Assembly: GCF_963678635.1 (NCBI RefSeq)
Contig: NC_087064.1
Span: 45,553,346 to 45,617,345 of the forward strand
Source of the DNA: Symsagittifera roscoffensis
Taxonomy: Eukaryota > Xenacoelomorpha > Acoela > Convolutidae
Reading direction: 5' to 3'
Length of the DNA: 64,000 nt
Position 1 is the first letter of the stretch, and every line of letters begins with the position of its first letter. Both the position numbers and the translations under genes were made by a program. Below, piece after piece: positions 48,997-61,538 of this stretch. Below the pieces are notes generated by a model that was not told the DNA's origin, made no database searches, and saw only the letters and a program-made list of their open reading frames with translations.

Positions 48997-49383
48997 TCAG
49001 TAGAAGGCGCTTATTTTTTCTTCAGTTGCTACAGTCTCCTCAATATCATCAACTGTAGGCAAATCTGCTGTTTTTGGGTAGTTCGAGTCAAATGTATCTT
49101 TCTTTGCACCATCCGTATCTCTTATGATAACAAGAATGAGAAAACAGTGCCTCTTTCTGCCTCGTCGTTTTCCTCCAAAGAACCTCTCCTGAGAGCATCT
49201 AATGGGCTTTCGGATCATTGGGAGTTGCAGGTTCAAATTTTTGTGTCTCATGATTGATTGGTAGATGTGAGGCTGAGAGTGGAAAAAAAAAACACGTTCA
49301 CTTGTTTTTGCTGAGGAAAAGAAAATCAATAAAGTATTATTATCATTCAGTAAAAAATTTGAATTTGGTAACCGCCGGTTCAA
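48997..49383 (-). pseudogene. unknown open frame conserved in three array units (unit A copy)
   Basis: 128 codons including 'MRHKNLNLQLPMIRKPIRCS', 'GGKRRGRKRHCFLILVI' and 'KDTFDSNYPKTADLPTVDD'. It stays open in all three units; unit C has a 9-base in-frame loss (VDDIEE to VEE). No domain recognised. It could be part of a larger element protein broken elsewhere. Confidence 0.3.
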
Positions 49384-50950
49384 ACAGCTTCAAAAGCTTT
49401 CAATAAACTACTGATGAGTTTTGTCTTCTCACGTTTCTCATTGGGAAATTTGAAGTAGTTTAAAGTTATTCAGTTTAAAGTTTGCATCATTCTAGAGACC
49501 GTTTCCAAATGAATGGTCGGTCAGTTTTGTATCCATAAAAACAGATCGCTTTCGCTTTTCGATTGAATTCACTTTATTGTTTGTAGCACCTTGTTAATAG
49601 GCTCCGCTTATTTTCTGCATTCGTTTGGGTAACAAAGCCTTAATTGCAGATCATGATTAAAAGAAAAAATTGGAAAATGTTATTGATTTGGTTTGTTTTT
49701 GAATATGAAACAACAGTGAAGATGTGCGTGCTATGTATTGTATGAATTTATGTTTTTTTTCTGGATTCAACATGCTAAGTCAGTAATTTTAAGCCTTACT
49801 GCCCACTGTTCTGACCTTTTTTTTTAGTATAAATTTTGACGCTCCATGTGAAAGTTCTGACTGTCCTAGACTCTGTGAGTGCTTCAATGTTTTGTGTTTC
49901 AATACTGTTGCTAAAAATTGTTGTTATTCATGCATCAAATCTTCGGTAAAGTTTTTACCTAGCATTGATAAATTTGTTTCAGATAAACAGCTATGATTAA
50001 TGATTATCGAGGTAACTTTTATTGCTTATTCAGAGACTAAGAGCTTTAGAATTTATCGGAAAAAATTTATGAAAAAGTATCAAAGGCGCTGACCACGTAC
50101 GAAAAAATTGGTGACAGAAAAGGCCCAACTGATTCAATTTGTCGCAGGAAACAATTAGAAAGTACATAATTCACTTAAAGTCCAATGTTCAAAGATACTT
50201 CAAAATCTGCGTTCATAAATAAGCGAAATTTCAGTTTTTTTACCTAAGTTTCAGTACTTTCATGTAAACAATACCTTTTGTGCACAGCTGTTGATACGTT
50301 GCGAAAACAGTGAAACTGTGATTAAACATGTTTGGGAAGACAAACTTGATTAAAAAGTCTTAAGCAGTATCCAAAAAAAGTTGCCCCTGAGTGATACTGT
50401 TTGCAAGTTCCAGACTTGGTAACTGTTTTTCCAATGTTCTGTTTGGATGGTTCGTAAGGAAGGCCTCAGACAAAATTCCATGCAGCTTTATTTTGACATT
50501 CTGGATGATTGAAGTTTGTTTTTTGCAGGTTTGCGTATTTTTTTTTACTAATTGATGAACGAAATGGATGGGTTTGACGGGATCGCGTTTTAATAGACTT
50601 TTAAGTTTTTGTATTAATAGACCTTTATTTACGCAAACATTAGGAAATAATTGTTCTGTTTATTCAGTGTTGAAATTCATATTTCCTGCTTTTTCTACAT
50701 CTTGAATGGTTTCTAGTGTAATCATTTCATTGTTTACAGAATTCTCATCAACAAATTAGGCCTCTTTGAGAATGGTGAAAATCTGAGGCTGCAATTGGTT
50801 TGCGATACGACTCTGTAGACGGACAAAAGCCAAATGGAACCAGTTCTAAACTAGAATTTATAATTGGTTATAAATATAATTCTCTAATTCTATAAAATAA
50901 TCTTAACTAACCAATCATATTCCATAACTAACATTTACACTTATTTGTAA

Positions 50951-50978
50951 GTGCTGAAACTACTTGTAGTTTCAGCAC
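50951..50978. repeat. perfect 12-bp stem-loop (unit A)
   Basis: GTGCTGAAACTA-CTTG-TAGTTTCAGCAC. The unit B copy (56101-56128) has one change, C to T, that still pairs as a G-U wobble in RNA. It lies in an otherwise structureless AT-rich part of the unit. Confidence 0.7.
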
Positions 50979-51279
50979 CAAAGCAATTTGAATAAAACTT
51001 TGAATACAGTTGTTCTCCTTCTGGAAATTAACTTGCATAAAACAGTATACATTAGATCTATTGAGACTAGGAGATATAAGAATAAGATTAAGATAGGTAT
51101 TAGACTAAGAAGTTGCACGAATCTATCCGACCAAAAATAAGATAGCGTGACGAGCAGACAGTGTACTTAAAAGAAATTACTCTATGAGTACAGTCAAAAG
51201 GACATAACTCATCTGGTGCGACCAAAAGTCTCGAACAAGACCTTAACTAACTTAGATTAAGAAAAGTAGATTTTAGAAT

Positions 51280-51640
51280 AAGACAATTGAAAAATTGCGC
51301 AATTTATTGGAAATGTCTCTCTGACCCAAAAGATCACCGCTAATTTTCCGAACAAAACGAGAAATACCAGGTATTGCGAGAAGACTAAGGACAAGGCACG
51401 ATCTACGATTAGGAAAAAATCTACCGATTGATTTCATGATAGTACGACGGAAACCGGAACAAACGTATGTAATTAGAATCCTTTCCGCAGTAAATCTAAA
51501 TTTTTTTTCGATGACATAAAATTTGAAGAAATCCTTCTGTCACCTTAATGGCGCCAAACCTACTATTTATACAATAACGACAGATAAAAACAACACAAGT
51601 CGTTCCTCCAAAAAATCTGCAGTAAATTAAAACATTTTGA
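51280..51640 (+). pseudogene. degraded copy of the basic ORF seen at 61242 and 63434
   Basis: Matches 61230-61540 closely ('tctaccgattga.ttcatga', 'agtacgacggaaa..ggaaca'). It is broken by point changes and about 27 extra bases near 51510 ('ttttttttcgatgacataaa'), so no long frame remains. Confidence 0.5.
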
Positions 51641-53252
51641 AAAAAAAAATTTGTAGGATAAAAATGCAAAAATTAGTTAAAACATAAAATCATCGTTAGT
51701 TTTGATAATCTGTCATATCATTTCTTCATCCCAGCTTCGTCACCTAAAAAATAACAGCAAATTACACAAAACTAATATCATCCTAAACCTTAATCTAAAA
51801 CTTTTCACACTTAAACCTTTACATTAAATGTTATCAAGGTTTGTCATTGTTTTCTCTCGAATTATCTTAACTTAAAAAACAAATTATCAAGGCTTTCCTT
51901 GAATCTTTAAACGGTCACTTAAATTAAACTTCTTTTATTTCTGATCATCAAGGCTTCCCTTGGATCAAACGGAACAATTTTGTTCTCCCCCCTCACACTT
52001 TTAAAGTACCTAACGACCTCAAATGTCAATTCACTACCCAACCCTTATCAAATAGCCAGAACTAATAAAAAATTTTGAAGAACTGACCAGTTTAATTAAG
52101 ATAAACAGTGGAGAACTTCGGTTACTCATCCTTCACTTGATTTCCTTCCCCTAGATGACCCAGGCTAGTCACTTAACTTTAGTCAGTCATAAAATAGTAT
52201 CTAACGATCTTCTCGCGTTCTAATTATACCTGAACCTTGTGGAATGATTTACTATTCTCCAACCCTTGATCACAAATCTCAACCCCTAAGTAAGATTAGA
52301 TAAGTCTATCTTAAATTAGATTTTAGTCACGAGAAAGTAAAAAATCAATATCACGAATCGATTTATACTACTCTCTCTCCAACCCATCAAAGCACGACAA
52401 TCTATGCCCCAAGATAAGATAACCGCACAAAACGCGCAAAATTAACAGTTTAAGAAAATAAAAACCTCTAACCCAAAAATTGCATCCATTATCCTAAACC
52501 TCATCTCAAGAGATAATCTAGGTAGAAAACAAAAAAGCGTATTACATAATTGTTTAACTAAAAACGTGTTTTTTATGAGACTTCGGAGTTGCGGGCTCAT
52601 GTAACATTCTATTTGTTATTTTATACTGCTTTTGTTTTACAACAATCAAAAGTATCTGTTCGCTACTGAAAAATAATTTTATTTTACTAGCAGGTCATCC
52701 CAAACCAATGAGTTTATGAAACAAATCATAGAAGAGTGCATGGAACACAGAGTCCAATCCACATAAACCTTGAGAAAATGCTTTTCGCCAGTAATTGTTT
52801 GAAAGGTTGTTAGAATTCGAACTGTCGAGCAAACAAACTTATAGTTGTCTCATGATGTTTGCAATAGGTGCTGCTATAAATTCTCAGTCCTTCAATGTGG
52901 ATAGTTGTTTAGTTTTGTCTCTAATTGCATTAATGTGTCCATATTGGCATCTTTTTTTGGTTTGAGGTCCGACATTTTATCTTCTGATGGCAAAATGATA
53001 ACACAGGACTTTTATAACCATCCGTTTTAATCGTCTCAACTTTTAATGTTCTCGCCCTTGATTTCTTAAATGCAATCGATTGTTATGATGAATTTTTGGC
53101 ATTCTTCTCCTTTATGCACCTTCTGTAGCAGCGGATTTTAGTATGCAAGTTTTTTGCCATGATTAACTTTCAATTAATTATAATCAAAACCGAACTCCAT
53201 GATCAGAACTGTAGCTTGTTCTATCATCAAGAGGAAATTATTTTCAGTTATA

Positions 53253-53535
53253 TTAACTTGCAGTGCGTCTATGGCCTCCTTTAATTGCTGTATGTCTTTT
53301 TAACTGCCAGTTTTTCATGAGGTTTGATCCTTTAAATGTTGCATGTCTCATTTGTTTTGGCTTTCTTTGTGAAGTAGTTGATCCTTGAGATGTTGCATGT
53401 CTGATTCGTTCTGCCAAATTTATTGTGACACAATTGACATAATTGACCAATGCGTCTATGGAGCGCTAGATATGTTGCAAGTCTCATTTGTGTTTCCCAG
53501 TTTTTCGTGACATATTTGATTTTTTGAGAATTCAA
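53253..53535 (-). pseudogene. degenerate C2H2 zinc-finger remnant (unit B)
   Basis: Same sequence as the unit A copy with 'CQLCHNKFGRTNQTCNIS', the same frameshift and further differences. Confidence 0.38.
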
Positions 53536-54262
53536 TAAAATTGTCTAACTGATCTGTAGTTAATGGTTTCACTCCATCTGATGCCTCTGAATTTTTTATG
53601 CACAGGGCTTTATTTTCTCTGGATGTGTAATTTTTTGTTTGTATTCGAATTGGGGGCGTGAAAGCTGTGATAACAGTGAAGATTGACTATCTACTGGCAA
53701 GTGCATTGACAAGTGTCATAGCAGAGGCTCATGAGCTGTTACTGTGTTCTTGAGAAGTTCTGCCTTATACAAGGAAAGAAGTTCTGCTGTTGAAATAAGT
53801 CGCGACAACCTATCCTGTGAGCTAACTTGCTTATTCACTACACTGCTCAGAATTGTCAAAAGTGATTCTTGTTTCACCAGTTAGGTCGGCAGTCGCCTTT
53901 AAAGGGTTTTGGTATACATGTCAAAAAATTTTCTACATCGACTATTTCTACAAACTTAGCAACAAGCAATGTATTTTTTAAAATTTAATGTAAGCGTTCT
54001 GGCCCTCTTACTATAGTTTTTTAAGGATTCTTTTCCTACTTTCTGCTAAACTCATAACGCTAGCATGTTCTCAAAAACGCAAAATCATATTGCTAAACAT
54101 ATGCTCTCAAACAGTTGCTTACAGCGTTCGGATTGTAAGCGTTAAACTGTATCTCGGAAATGCGGTTCTATCTTGCCTGCTTCTGCGGGTCTATCTTGCC
54201 TGGATGATCTTATCGGTTGAAGACATAAAGCTAGAATAAAGTCTTTTGCCCAATTGCCGTTA

Positions 54263-54520
54263 TCAGTAGAAGGCGCTTTTTTTTTCTTCAGTTGCTACAG
54301 TCTCCTCAATATCATCAACTGTAGGCAAATCTGCTGTTTTTGGGTAGTTCGAGTCAAATGTATCTTTGTTTGCACCATCCATATCTCTTATGATAACAAG
54401 AATGAGAAAACAGTTCCTCTTTCTGCCTCGTCGTTTTCCTCCGAAAAAGCTCTCCTGAGAACATCTTGTGGGCTTTCGGATCATTGGGAGTTGCAGGTTC
54501 AAATTTTTGTGTCTCATCAT
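54263..54520 (-). pseudogene. unknown open frame (unit B copy)
   Basis: 85 codons of the frame described at 48997-49383, with 'SFFGGKRRGRKRNCFLIL' and the full VDDIEETVATEE end. Confidence 0.28.
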
Positions 54521-56100
54521 TGATTGGTGGATGTGAGGCTGAGAATGGAAAAAACACGTTCACTTGTTTTTGCTGAGAAAATCAATAAAGTATTATTATC
54601 ATTCAGTAAAAAATTTGAATTTGGTAACCGCCGGTTCAAACAGCTTCAAAAGCTTTCAATAAACTACTGATGAGTTTTGTCTTCTCACGTTTTTCATTGG
54701 GAAATTTGAAGTAGCTTAAAGTTATTCAGTTTAAAGTTTGCATCATTCTAGAGACCGTTTCCAAGTGAATGGTCAGTTTTGTATCCATGAAAGCAGAACG
54801 CTTCAGCTTTCTGATTGAATTCACTTTATTGTTTGTGGTACCTTGTTGATAGGCTCCGCTTATTTTGTGCATTCATTTGGGTTACAAAGCCTTAATTGCA
54901 GATCATTAATAAAAGAAAAAATGTTATTGATTTGGCTTGTTTTTGAATATGAAACAACAGTGAAGATGTGCGTTCTTTTTATTTTAGGAATTTATGATTT
55001 GTTCTGGATTAAACAAGCTAAGTCATTATTTTTAAGCCTTAATGACCACTGCACTGACGGTTTTTTTTTCAGTATAAATTTTGACGTTCCATGTGAAAGT
55101 TCTGACTTTCCTAGACTCTGTGAGTGCTTCAATGTTTTGTGTTTCAAAGTTATTGCTAAAAATTGTTAATGTTCCTGCATCAATTTTTCGGTAAAATTTG
55201 TTCCTAGATTTGATAAAATTGTTTCAGATAAACAGCTATGATTAATGATTATCCAGGTTACTTTTATTGCTTATTCAGACACTAAGAGTTTTAGAATTTA
55301 TCGGAAAAAAATTATGAAAAAGTATCAAAGGCGCTGACCACGTACGGAAAAATTGGTGACAGAAAAGGCCCAATTGATCAATTTGTCGCAGGAATTAATT
55401 AAAGGTACATAATTCACTTAAAGTCCAATGTTCAAAGATACTTCAAAATCTGCGGTCATAAATAAAAGAAATTTCAGTACTTTTAACAATGTTTCAGTAC
55501 TTTTATGTAAACAATCCCTTTTGGGTACAGCTGTTGATACGTTGCGAGAACAGTAAAACTGTGATTAAACTTGTTTGGGAAGACTAACTCGATTAAAAGG
55601 TCTTAAGCAGTATCCAAAAAAGTTGCCCCTGAGTGATACTGTTTGCAAGTTCCAGACTTGGTAACTGTTTTTTCAATGTTTTGTTCGGATGGTTCGTAAG
55701 GAAGGCCTCAGAGAAAATTCCAATCAGCTTTATTTTGACATTGTGGATCCTGGAAATTTGTTTTTTGCAGGTTTGCGTCTTTTTTTTTACTAATTGATGA
55801 TTTGTTTTGTTTAGTCAGTGTTGAAATCCATATTTCCTGCTTTTTCTACATCTTGAATGGTTTCTAGTGTAATTATTTCATTGTTTGCAGAATTTTCATC
55901 AAAAAATAGGCCTCTTTGACAATGGTGAAAATCTGAGGCTGCAATTGGTGTGCGCTACGACTCTGTAGACGGACAAAAGCCAAATGGAACCAGTTCTAAA
56001 GTAGAACTTATAATTGGTTATAAATAATATTCTCTAATTCTATAAAATATTCTTAACTAACCAATCATATTCCATAAGTAACATTTACACTTAATTGTAA

Positions 56101-56128
56101 GTGCTGAAATTATTTGTAGTTTCAGCAC
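56101..56128. repeat. stem-loop (unit B)
   Basis: GTGCTGAAATTA-TTTG-TAGTTTCAGCAC; counterpart of 50951-50978. Confidence 0.6.
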
Positions 56129-57854
56129 CAAAGCAATTTGAATAAATTTTTGAATACAGTTGTTCTCCTTCTGGAAACTAACTTGCATAAACCAGTAAAC
56201 ACTAGATCTATTGAGACTAGGAGATATAAGAGTAAGATTAAGATCGGTCTTAGACTAAGAAGTTGCACGAATCTATCCGACCGAAAATAAAATAGCGTGA
56301 CGAGCAGACGGTGTACCTTATCTGAAATTACTCTATGAGTACAGTCAAAAGGACATAACTCATCTGGTGCGACGAAAAGTCTCGAACAAGACCTTCACTA
56401 ACTTAGATTTAGTGAATTCACTAACTTCGATTCACTACCCAACCCTTATCAAAGACCCAGGACTAAAAAAACTTTTGAAGAACTAACCAGTTTAATTAAG
56501 AAAAACAGTGGAGAACTTCGGTTACTCATCCTTCACTTGATCCCTTCCCCTACATGACCCAGGCTAAAACACTTAAACTTAGTCAGTTATAAAATAAAAT
56601 CAAAGGATCTATTCGCGTTCGAATTGTACCTGAGACTTGTGGATTGATTTACTATTCTCCAGCCCTTGATCACAAATCACATCCCCTAAGTAAGAATAGG
56701 TAAGTCTATCTTAAATTAGAACTTAGTCACGAGAAAGTAAAAAATCTTTATCACGAATCGATATATACTACTCTCTCTCCAACCCATCAAAGCACGACAA
56801 TCTATGCCCCAAGATAAGATAACCACACAAAACGCGCAAAATTAACAGTTCAAGAAATTAAAAACCTCCAACCCAAATATTGCATCCATCATCCTAAACC
56901 TTATCTCAAGAGATAATCTAGGTAGCAATCGTATTACATAATTGTTTAACTAAAAACGTGTTTTTCATGAGATTTCGGAGTTGCGGGCTCATGTAACATT
57001 CTATTTGTTATTTTATACTGCTTTTGTTTTACAAGCAAAAGTCTATAATATACACATTTCGACGGGCTTAACCGTAGTTGGTTACCTGTGACTTTCTTGA
57101 CACTACACAAGGAAAACGATAAATATACGAAGTAGAAAAAAAGAGAAAAGAAATTGTTTTTCTCGTCCCAGCCAGAATACTAATTCACTGCGGTATAATT
57201 ACTAACAAAACTTTCAGGTTATTTTTTAGTTTTTTCTGTCAACGTAAAAGTTGACAATCCTAACTTTTTTTCGGATTTCAGCGAAAAACGTATCACTTAT
57301 CCCAAACCAATGAAATTATGAAACAAATCATAAAAGAGTGCATGGAAAACAGAGTCCAATCCACATAGACCTTGCGAAAATGCTTTTCGCCAGTGATTGT
57401 TAGAAAAGTTGTTAGAATTTGAACTGTCATGCAAGTAATTTATAGTTGTCTCATTATGTTTGCAATAGGTGCTGCTATAAATTCTTAGTCCTTCATTGTG
57501 GATAGTTATTTATTTTTGTCTCTAATTGCATTAATGAGTCCATATTGGCATCTACTTTCTGTTTGAGGTCTGACATTTTATCTTCTGATGGCAAAATGAT
57601 AACACAGGTTTTTTATAACCATCCGTTTCAATCGTCTCAACTTTTAATGTTCTCGCCCTTGATTTCTTAAATGCAATCGATTGTTATGATGAATTTTTGG
57701 CATTCTTCTCCTTTATGCACCTTCTGTGGTAGCGGAATTTAGTATGCAAGTTTTTTTGCCATGATTAATTTTTAATTGATGATAATCAAAACCGAACTCC
57801 ATGCTCAGAACTGTAGCTTGTTCTATCATCAAGAGGAAATTATTTTCAGTTATA

Positions 57855-58137
57855 TTAACTTGCATTGCGTCTATGGCCTCCTTTAATTGCTATATGTCCT
57901 TTTAACTGCCAGTTTTTTATGAGGTTTGATCCTTGAAATGTTGCATGTCTCATTTGTGTTGGCTTTCTTTGTGAAGTAGTTGATCCTTGAGATGTTGCAT
58001 GTCTGATTCGTTCTGCCAAATTTGTTGTGACACAATTGACATACTTGACCAATGCGCCTATGGTGCGCTAGATATGTTGCAAGTCTCATTTGAGTTGCCC
58101 ATTTTTTCGTGACATATTTGATTTTTTGAGAATTCAT
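57855..58137 (-). pseudogene. degenerate C2H2 zinc-finger remnant (unit C)
   Basis: Third copy, 'VCQLCHNKFGRTNQTCNIS', with the same frame break. Confidence 0.38.
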
Positions 58138-58912
58138 TAAAATTGTCTAACTGGTCTGTAGTTAATGGTTTCACTCCATCTGATGCATCGGAAATTTTCA
58201 TGCACAGAGCTTTAATTTCTCTGGATGTTTAATTTCTCGTTTGTCTTCGATTTGGGGGTGTGAAAGCTGTGATAACAGTGAAGATTGACTATCTACTGGC
58301 AAGTGCATTGACAAGTGTCATAGCAGAGGCTCATGAGCTGTTACTGTGTTCTTGAGAAGTTCTGCCTTATACAAGGAAAGAAATTCTGCTGTTGCAATAA
58401 GTGGCGACAACCTATCCTGTGAGCTAACTTGCTTATTCACTACACTGCTCAGTATTGTCAAAAGTGATTCTTGTTTCACCAGTTAGGTTGGCAGTCGCCT
58501 TTAAAAGGTTTTGGTACACATTGCATAAAATTTTCTACATCGACTGTTTCTACAAACTTAGCAACAAGCGATGTATTTTTTACATCGTCTTTTGGTTTGG
58601 CTCTTAAGCATTTAAATTTTCTGAATAATTTCCAACTATGAGATCTTACGAGGAATCCTCCTCCAAAATGTCCAAAATATGCCCTGTTTAGGCTACTGCT
58701 GGTAGCGAGCGTTCGTATCGGCCACCGAATTGTTCTTTTTTGAGGTTGAAAAGGTTCTTTATCTCACTCCGTGGATTGTTTAGCTTTTTGTGCTGTGGTT
58801 TCAGTTCAATTTACAATTGTCGTAGGAACCAAGCTATTGAGAACAAAGAAACATTTTTGTTCAAGTTAGTCGAAAATTTTGAAGCCCACATAAAATTTTC
58901 CACTATGCACTG

Positions 58913-59113
58913 TTATATATGATGTTCAATGAGCCTGAATGACAAGACTAACGAAGGTGCGTTTTCATTATCTGAATATATCGCAAACTCATGCCTTTTG
59001 TCAGTGCCCCAAGTGGAGTCTATTATTGCAGACAACAGTTGATCAATGTTGCTGGCACTGCTGCTTTGTATGTTTCTGCTCTTCATTCGCTGCAAATCCA
59101 GCCTAAAACACAA
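58913..59113 (-). pseudogene. unknown open segment in unit C
   Basis: Reads 'NIDQLLSAIIDSTWGTDKRH' then 'EFAIYSDNENAPSLVLSF'. Composition is protein-like, unlike shadow frames. In unit A the same frame has a stop after SLV (48215 region). It may belong, with the C2H2 remnant downstream on the same strand, to one decayed protein. Confidence 0.3.
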
Positions 59114-59730
59114 GAAATTAGGCTCTATTTAGCCCAGCAAAACTTGATATCTGACCATTCCAAGTTTGTCGGTGAGTCAACGGATTTTTTTCCAATTTTA
59201 CTTTTTTATTGTATTTTTTATCCATGGAGAGCGACAGGGCTCAAACAAAAATTATATTTCACATACTTTATTAATTTTTAATTATACTATTTTCTCTAGA
59301 CTAGGACTTTCTGTAGTCAACGTTTCTTACGACGTAGTCATTCTGTAGTTTGATAATTATATTTACTTTTTCAAGTGTCGAAATGAGTTCAAATGTTGTA
59401 TTGAGTTGTTTGAATATCTTAAAACCATTTTTAAAATTTAACGCAAGCGTTCTGGCCCTCTTACCATAGTTTTTTAAGGATAGTTTTCCTATATACTTTA
59501 GCCTACTTCGTGTGCTAAAATCATTACGCAAATCATTCTCAAAAACGCAAAATCAAATTGCTAAACATATGCTCTGAAACAGTTGCTTACAGCGTTCGGA
59601 TTGTAAGCGTTAAACTATATCTCGGAAATGCGGTTCTATCTTGCCTGCTTCTGCGGGTCTATCTTGTCTGGATGATCTGATCGGTTCAAGGCATAAAACT
59701 AGAAGAAAGTCTTTTGCCGAATTTCCGTTA

Positions 59731-60105
59731 TCAGTAGAAGGCGCTTATTTTTTCTTCAGTTGGTACAGTCTCCTCAACTGTAGGCAAATCTGCTGTTTTT
59801 GGGTAGTTCGAGTCAAATGTATCTTTCTTTGCACCATCCGTATCCTTTATGACAACAAGAATGAGAAAACAGTGCCTCTTTCTGCCTCGTCGTTTTCCTC
59901 CGAAAAAGCTCTCCTGAGAACATCTTGTGGGCTTTCGCATCATTGGGAGTTGCAGGTTCAAATTTTTGTGTCTCATGATTGATTGGTGGATGTGAGGCTG
60001 AGAGTGGAAAAAAACACGTTCACTTGTTTTTGCTGAGGAAAAGAAAATCAAAAAAGTGTTATTATCATTCAGTAAAAAATTTGAATTTGGTAACCGCCGG
60101 TTCAA
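59731..60105 (-). pseudogene. unknown open frame (unit C copy)
   Basis: 124 codons of the frame described at 48997-49383, with the 9-base in-frame loss. Confidence 0.3.
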
Positions 60106-60588
60106 ACAGCTTCAAAAGCTTTCAATAAACTACTGATGAGTTTTGTCTTTCCACGTTTCTCATTGGGAATTTTAAAGTAGTTTAAAGTTATTCAGTTTAA
60201 AGTTTGCATCATTCTAGAGACCGTTACCAAGTGAATAGTCGGTCAGTTTTGTATCCATAAAAGCAGAACGCTTTCGCTTTTCGATTGAATTCGCTTTATT
60301 GTTTGTGGTACCTTGTTGATAGGCTCCGCTGATTTTCTGCATTCGTTTGGGTAACAACGCCTTAATTGCAGATCATGATTACAAAAAAAAATTGGAAAAT
60401 ATTATTGATTTGGTATGTTTTTGAATATGAAACAACAGTGAAGATGTGCGTGCTATTTATTGTATGAATTTATGATTTGTTCTAGATTCAGCATGCTAAG
60501 TCGTTTTTTTAAGCCTTACTGCCCACTGTTCTGGCGGTTTGTTTTTCAGAATACATTTTGACGCTCCATGTGAAAGTTCTGATTGACC

Positions 60589-60865
60589 CAGAGGCGGATC
60601 TAGGATTTTCTCGAGGGGAGGGGGCGGGTTTTCAAAAAAAAGTTTGAAAATTTTGACGACCTTTTTTTTAGGTCGAGCAAAATGATTTTCATAGCTCTTC
60701 TAAAGCAGTAAAAGTTCCCTGTTTTTGCCAAATTTTCTGCGCCGCAGGCAAATTTTTGAAAAACTGGTAATAAAAACCGTTTTAAGGCACTTTTCGAAAA
60801 ATTTCGACAAAAAATCGCGTTTTTTGGCGCGCGCTCCCCCTCAAAGTTAGTATATATTGGCACCA
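60589..60865. mobile_element. hAT-type MITE fragment (copy F) inside array unit C
   Basis: Starts CAGAGGCGGATCTAGG, then blocks shared with copy C ('attttgacgacctttttttt', 'gcgcgcgctccccctcaaag'). It stops at 'ttggcacca', where the array sequence resumes. The right half is missing along with about 250 bp of array, so a deletion followed or accompanied insertion. Confidence 0.75.
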
Positions 60866-61241
60866 GGAAATAATTAGAAAGTACATAATTCACTTAGAGT
60901 CCAATGTTCAAAGATACTTCAAAATCTGCGTTCATAATTAAGCGAAACTTCAGTACTTTTACCAAAGTTTCAGTACTTTTATGTAAGCAATCCCTTTTGC
61001 GCACAGCTGCTGATACGTTGCGAAAGATCGGTATTAGAATAAGAAGTTGCACGAATCTATCCGACCGAAAATAAGATAGCGTGACGAGCAGACGATGTAC
61101 CTTATCTGAAATTACTCTATGAGTACAGTCAAAAGGACATAACTCATCTGGTGCGACCAAAAGTCTCGAACAAGACCTTCACTAACTTAGATTTAGAAAA
61201 GTAGATTTTAGAATTAGACAATTGAAAAATTGCGCAAATAA

Positions 61242-61538
61242 TTGGAAATGTCTCTCCGACTCAAAAGATCACCGCTAATTTTACAAACAATACGAGAAAT
61301 GCCAGGTATTGCTGGAAGACTAAGGAAAAAGCCCGATCTACGATTAGGAAGAAATCTACCGATTGACTTCATGATAGTACGACGGAAATTGGAACAAACC
61401 TATGTAATTAGAATCCTTTCTGCAATAAATTTAAAGAAATCCTTCAGTCACCTTAATGGTGCCAAACCTACTATTTATACAATAACGACTGATAAAAACA
61501 ACACATGTCGTTCCTCCAAAAAATCTGCAGTAAATTAA
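61242..61538 (+). CDS. 98-codon basic open frame of unknown function (copy 1)
   Basis: Begins MEMSLRLKRSPLILQTIREM; rich in Arg/Lys ('RLRKKPDLRLGR', 'FMIVRRKLEQTYVIR'). Identical at the protein level to 63434-63730 except for the last residue; the unit A counterpart is broken. No domain recognised. The overlapping frame 'RKVDFRIRQLKNCANNW' just upstream suggests the true protein starts earlier and a frameshift splits it. Element-derived by context. Confidence 0.35.
   Translation: MEMSLRLKRSPLILQTIREMPGIAGRLRKKPDLRLGRNLPIDFMIVRRKLEQTYVIRILSAINLKKSFSHLNGAKPTIYTITTDKNNTCRSSKKSAVN

Larger units (their letters stand above)
45760..52576. repeat. large tandem array, unit A (6.8 kb)
   Basis: Starts at 'gagacttcggagttgcgggc' and ends where that sequence recurs (52577). 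It contains two of the 425-bp repeats, the C2H2-like remnant, several conserved - strand open segments and a long AT-rich, gene-free right part. It is the longest unit and the best guide to the ancestral element. It differs from B and C by many point changes, so it is much older than the 2.3-kb duplication at 18-23 kb. Confidence 0.8.
52577..56968. repeat. large tandem array, unit B (4.4 kb)
   Basis: Second unit, lacking the 425-bp repeats, about 0.7 kb in the middle (joined at about 53975) and about 0.5 kb near 56415. Otherwise it is collinear with unit A. Confidence 0.8.
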
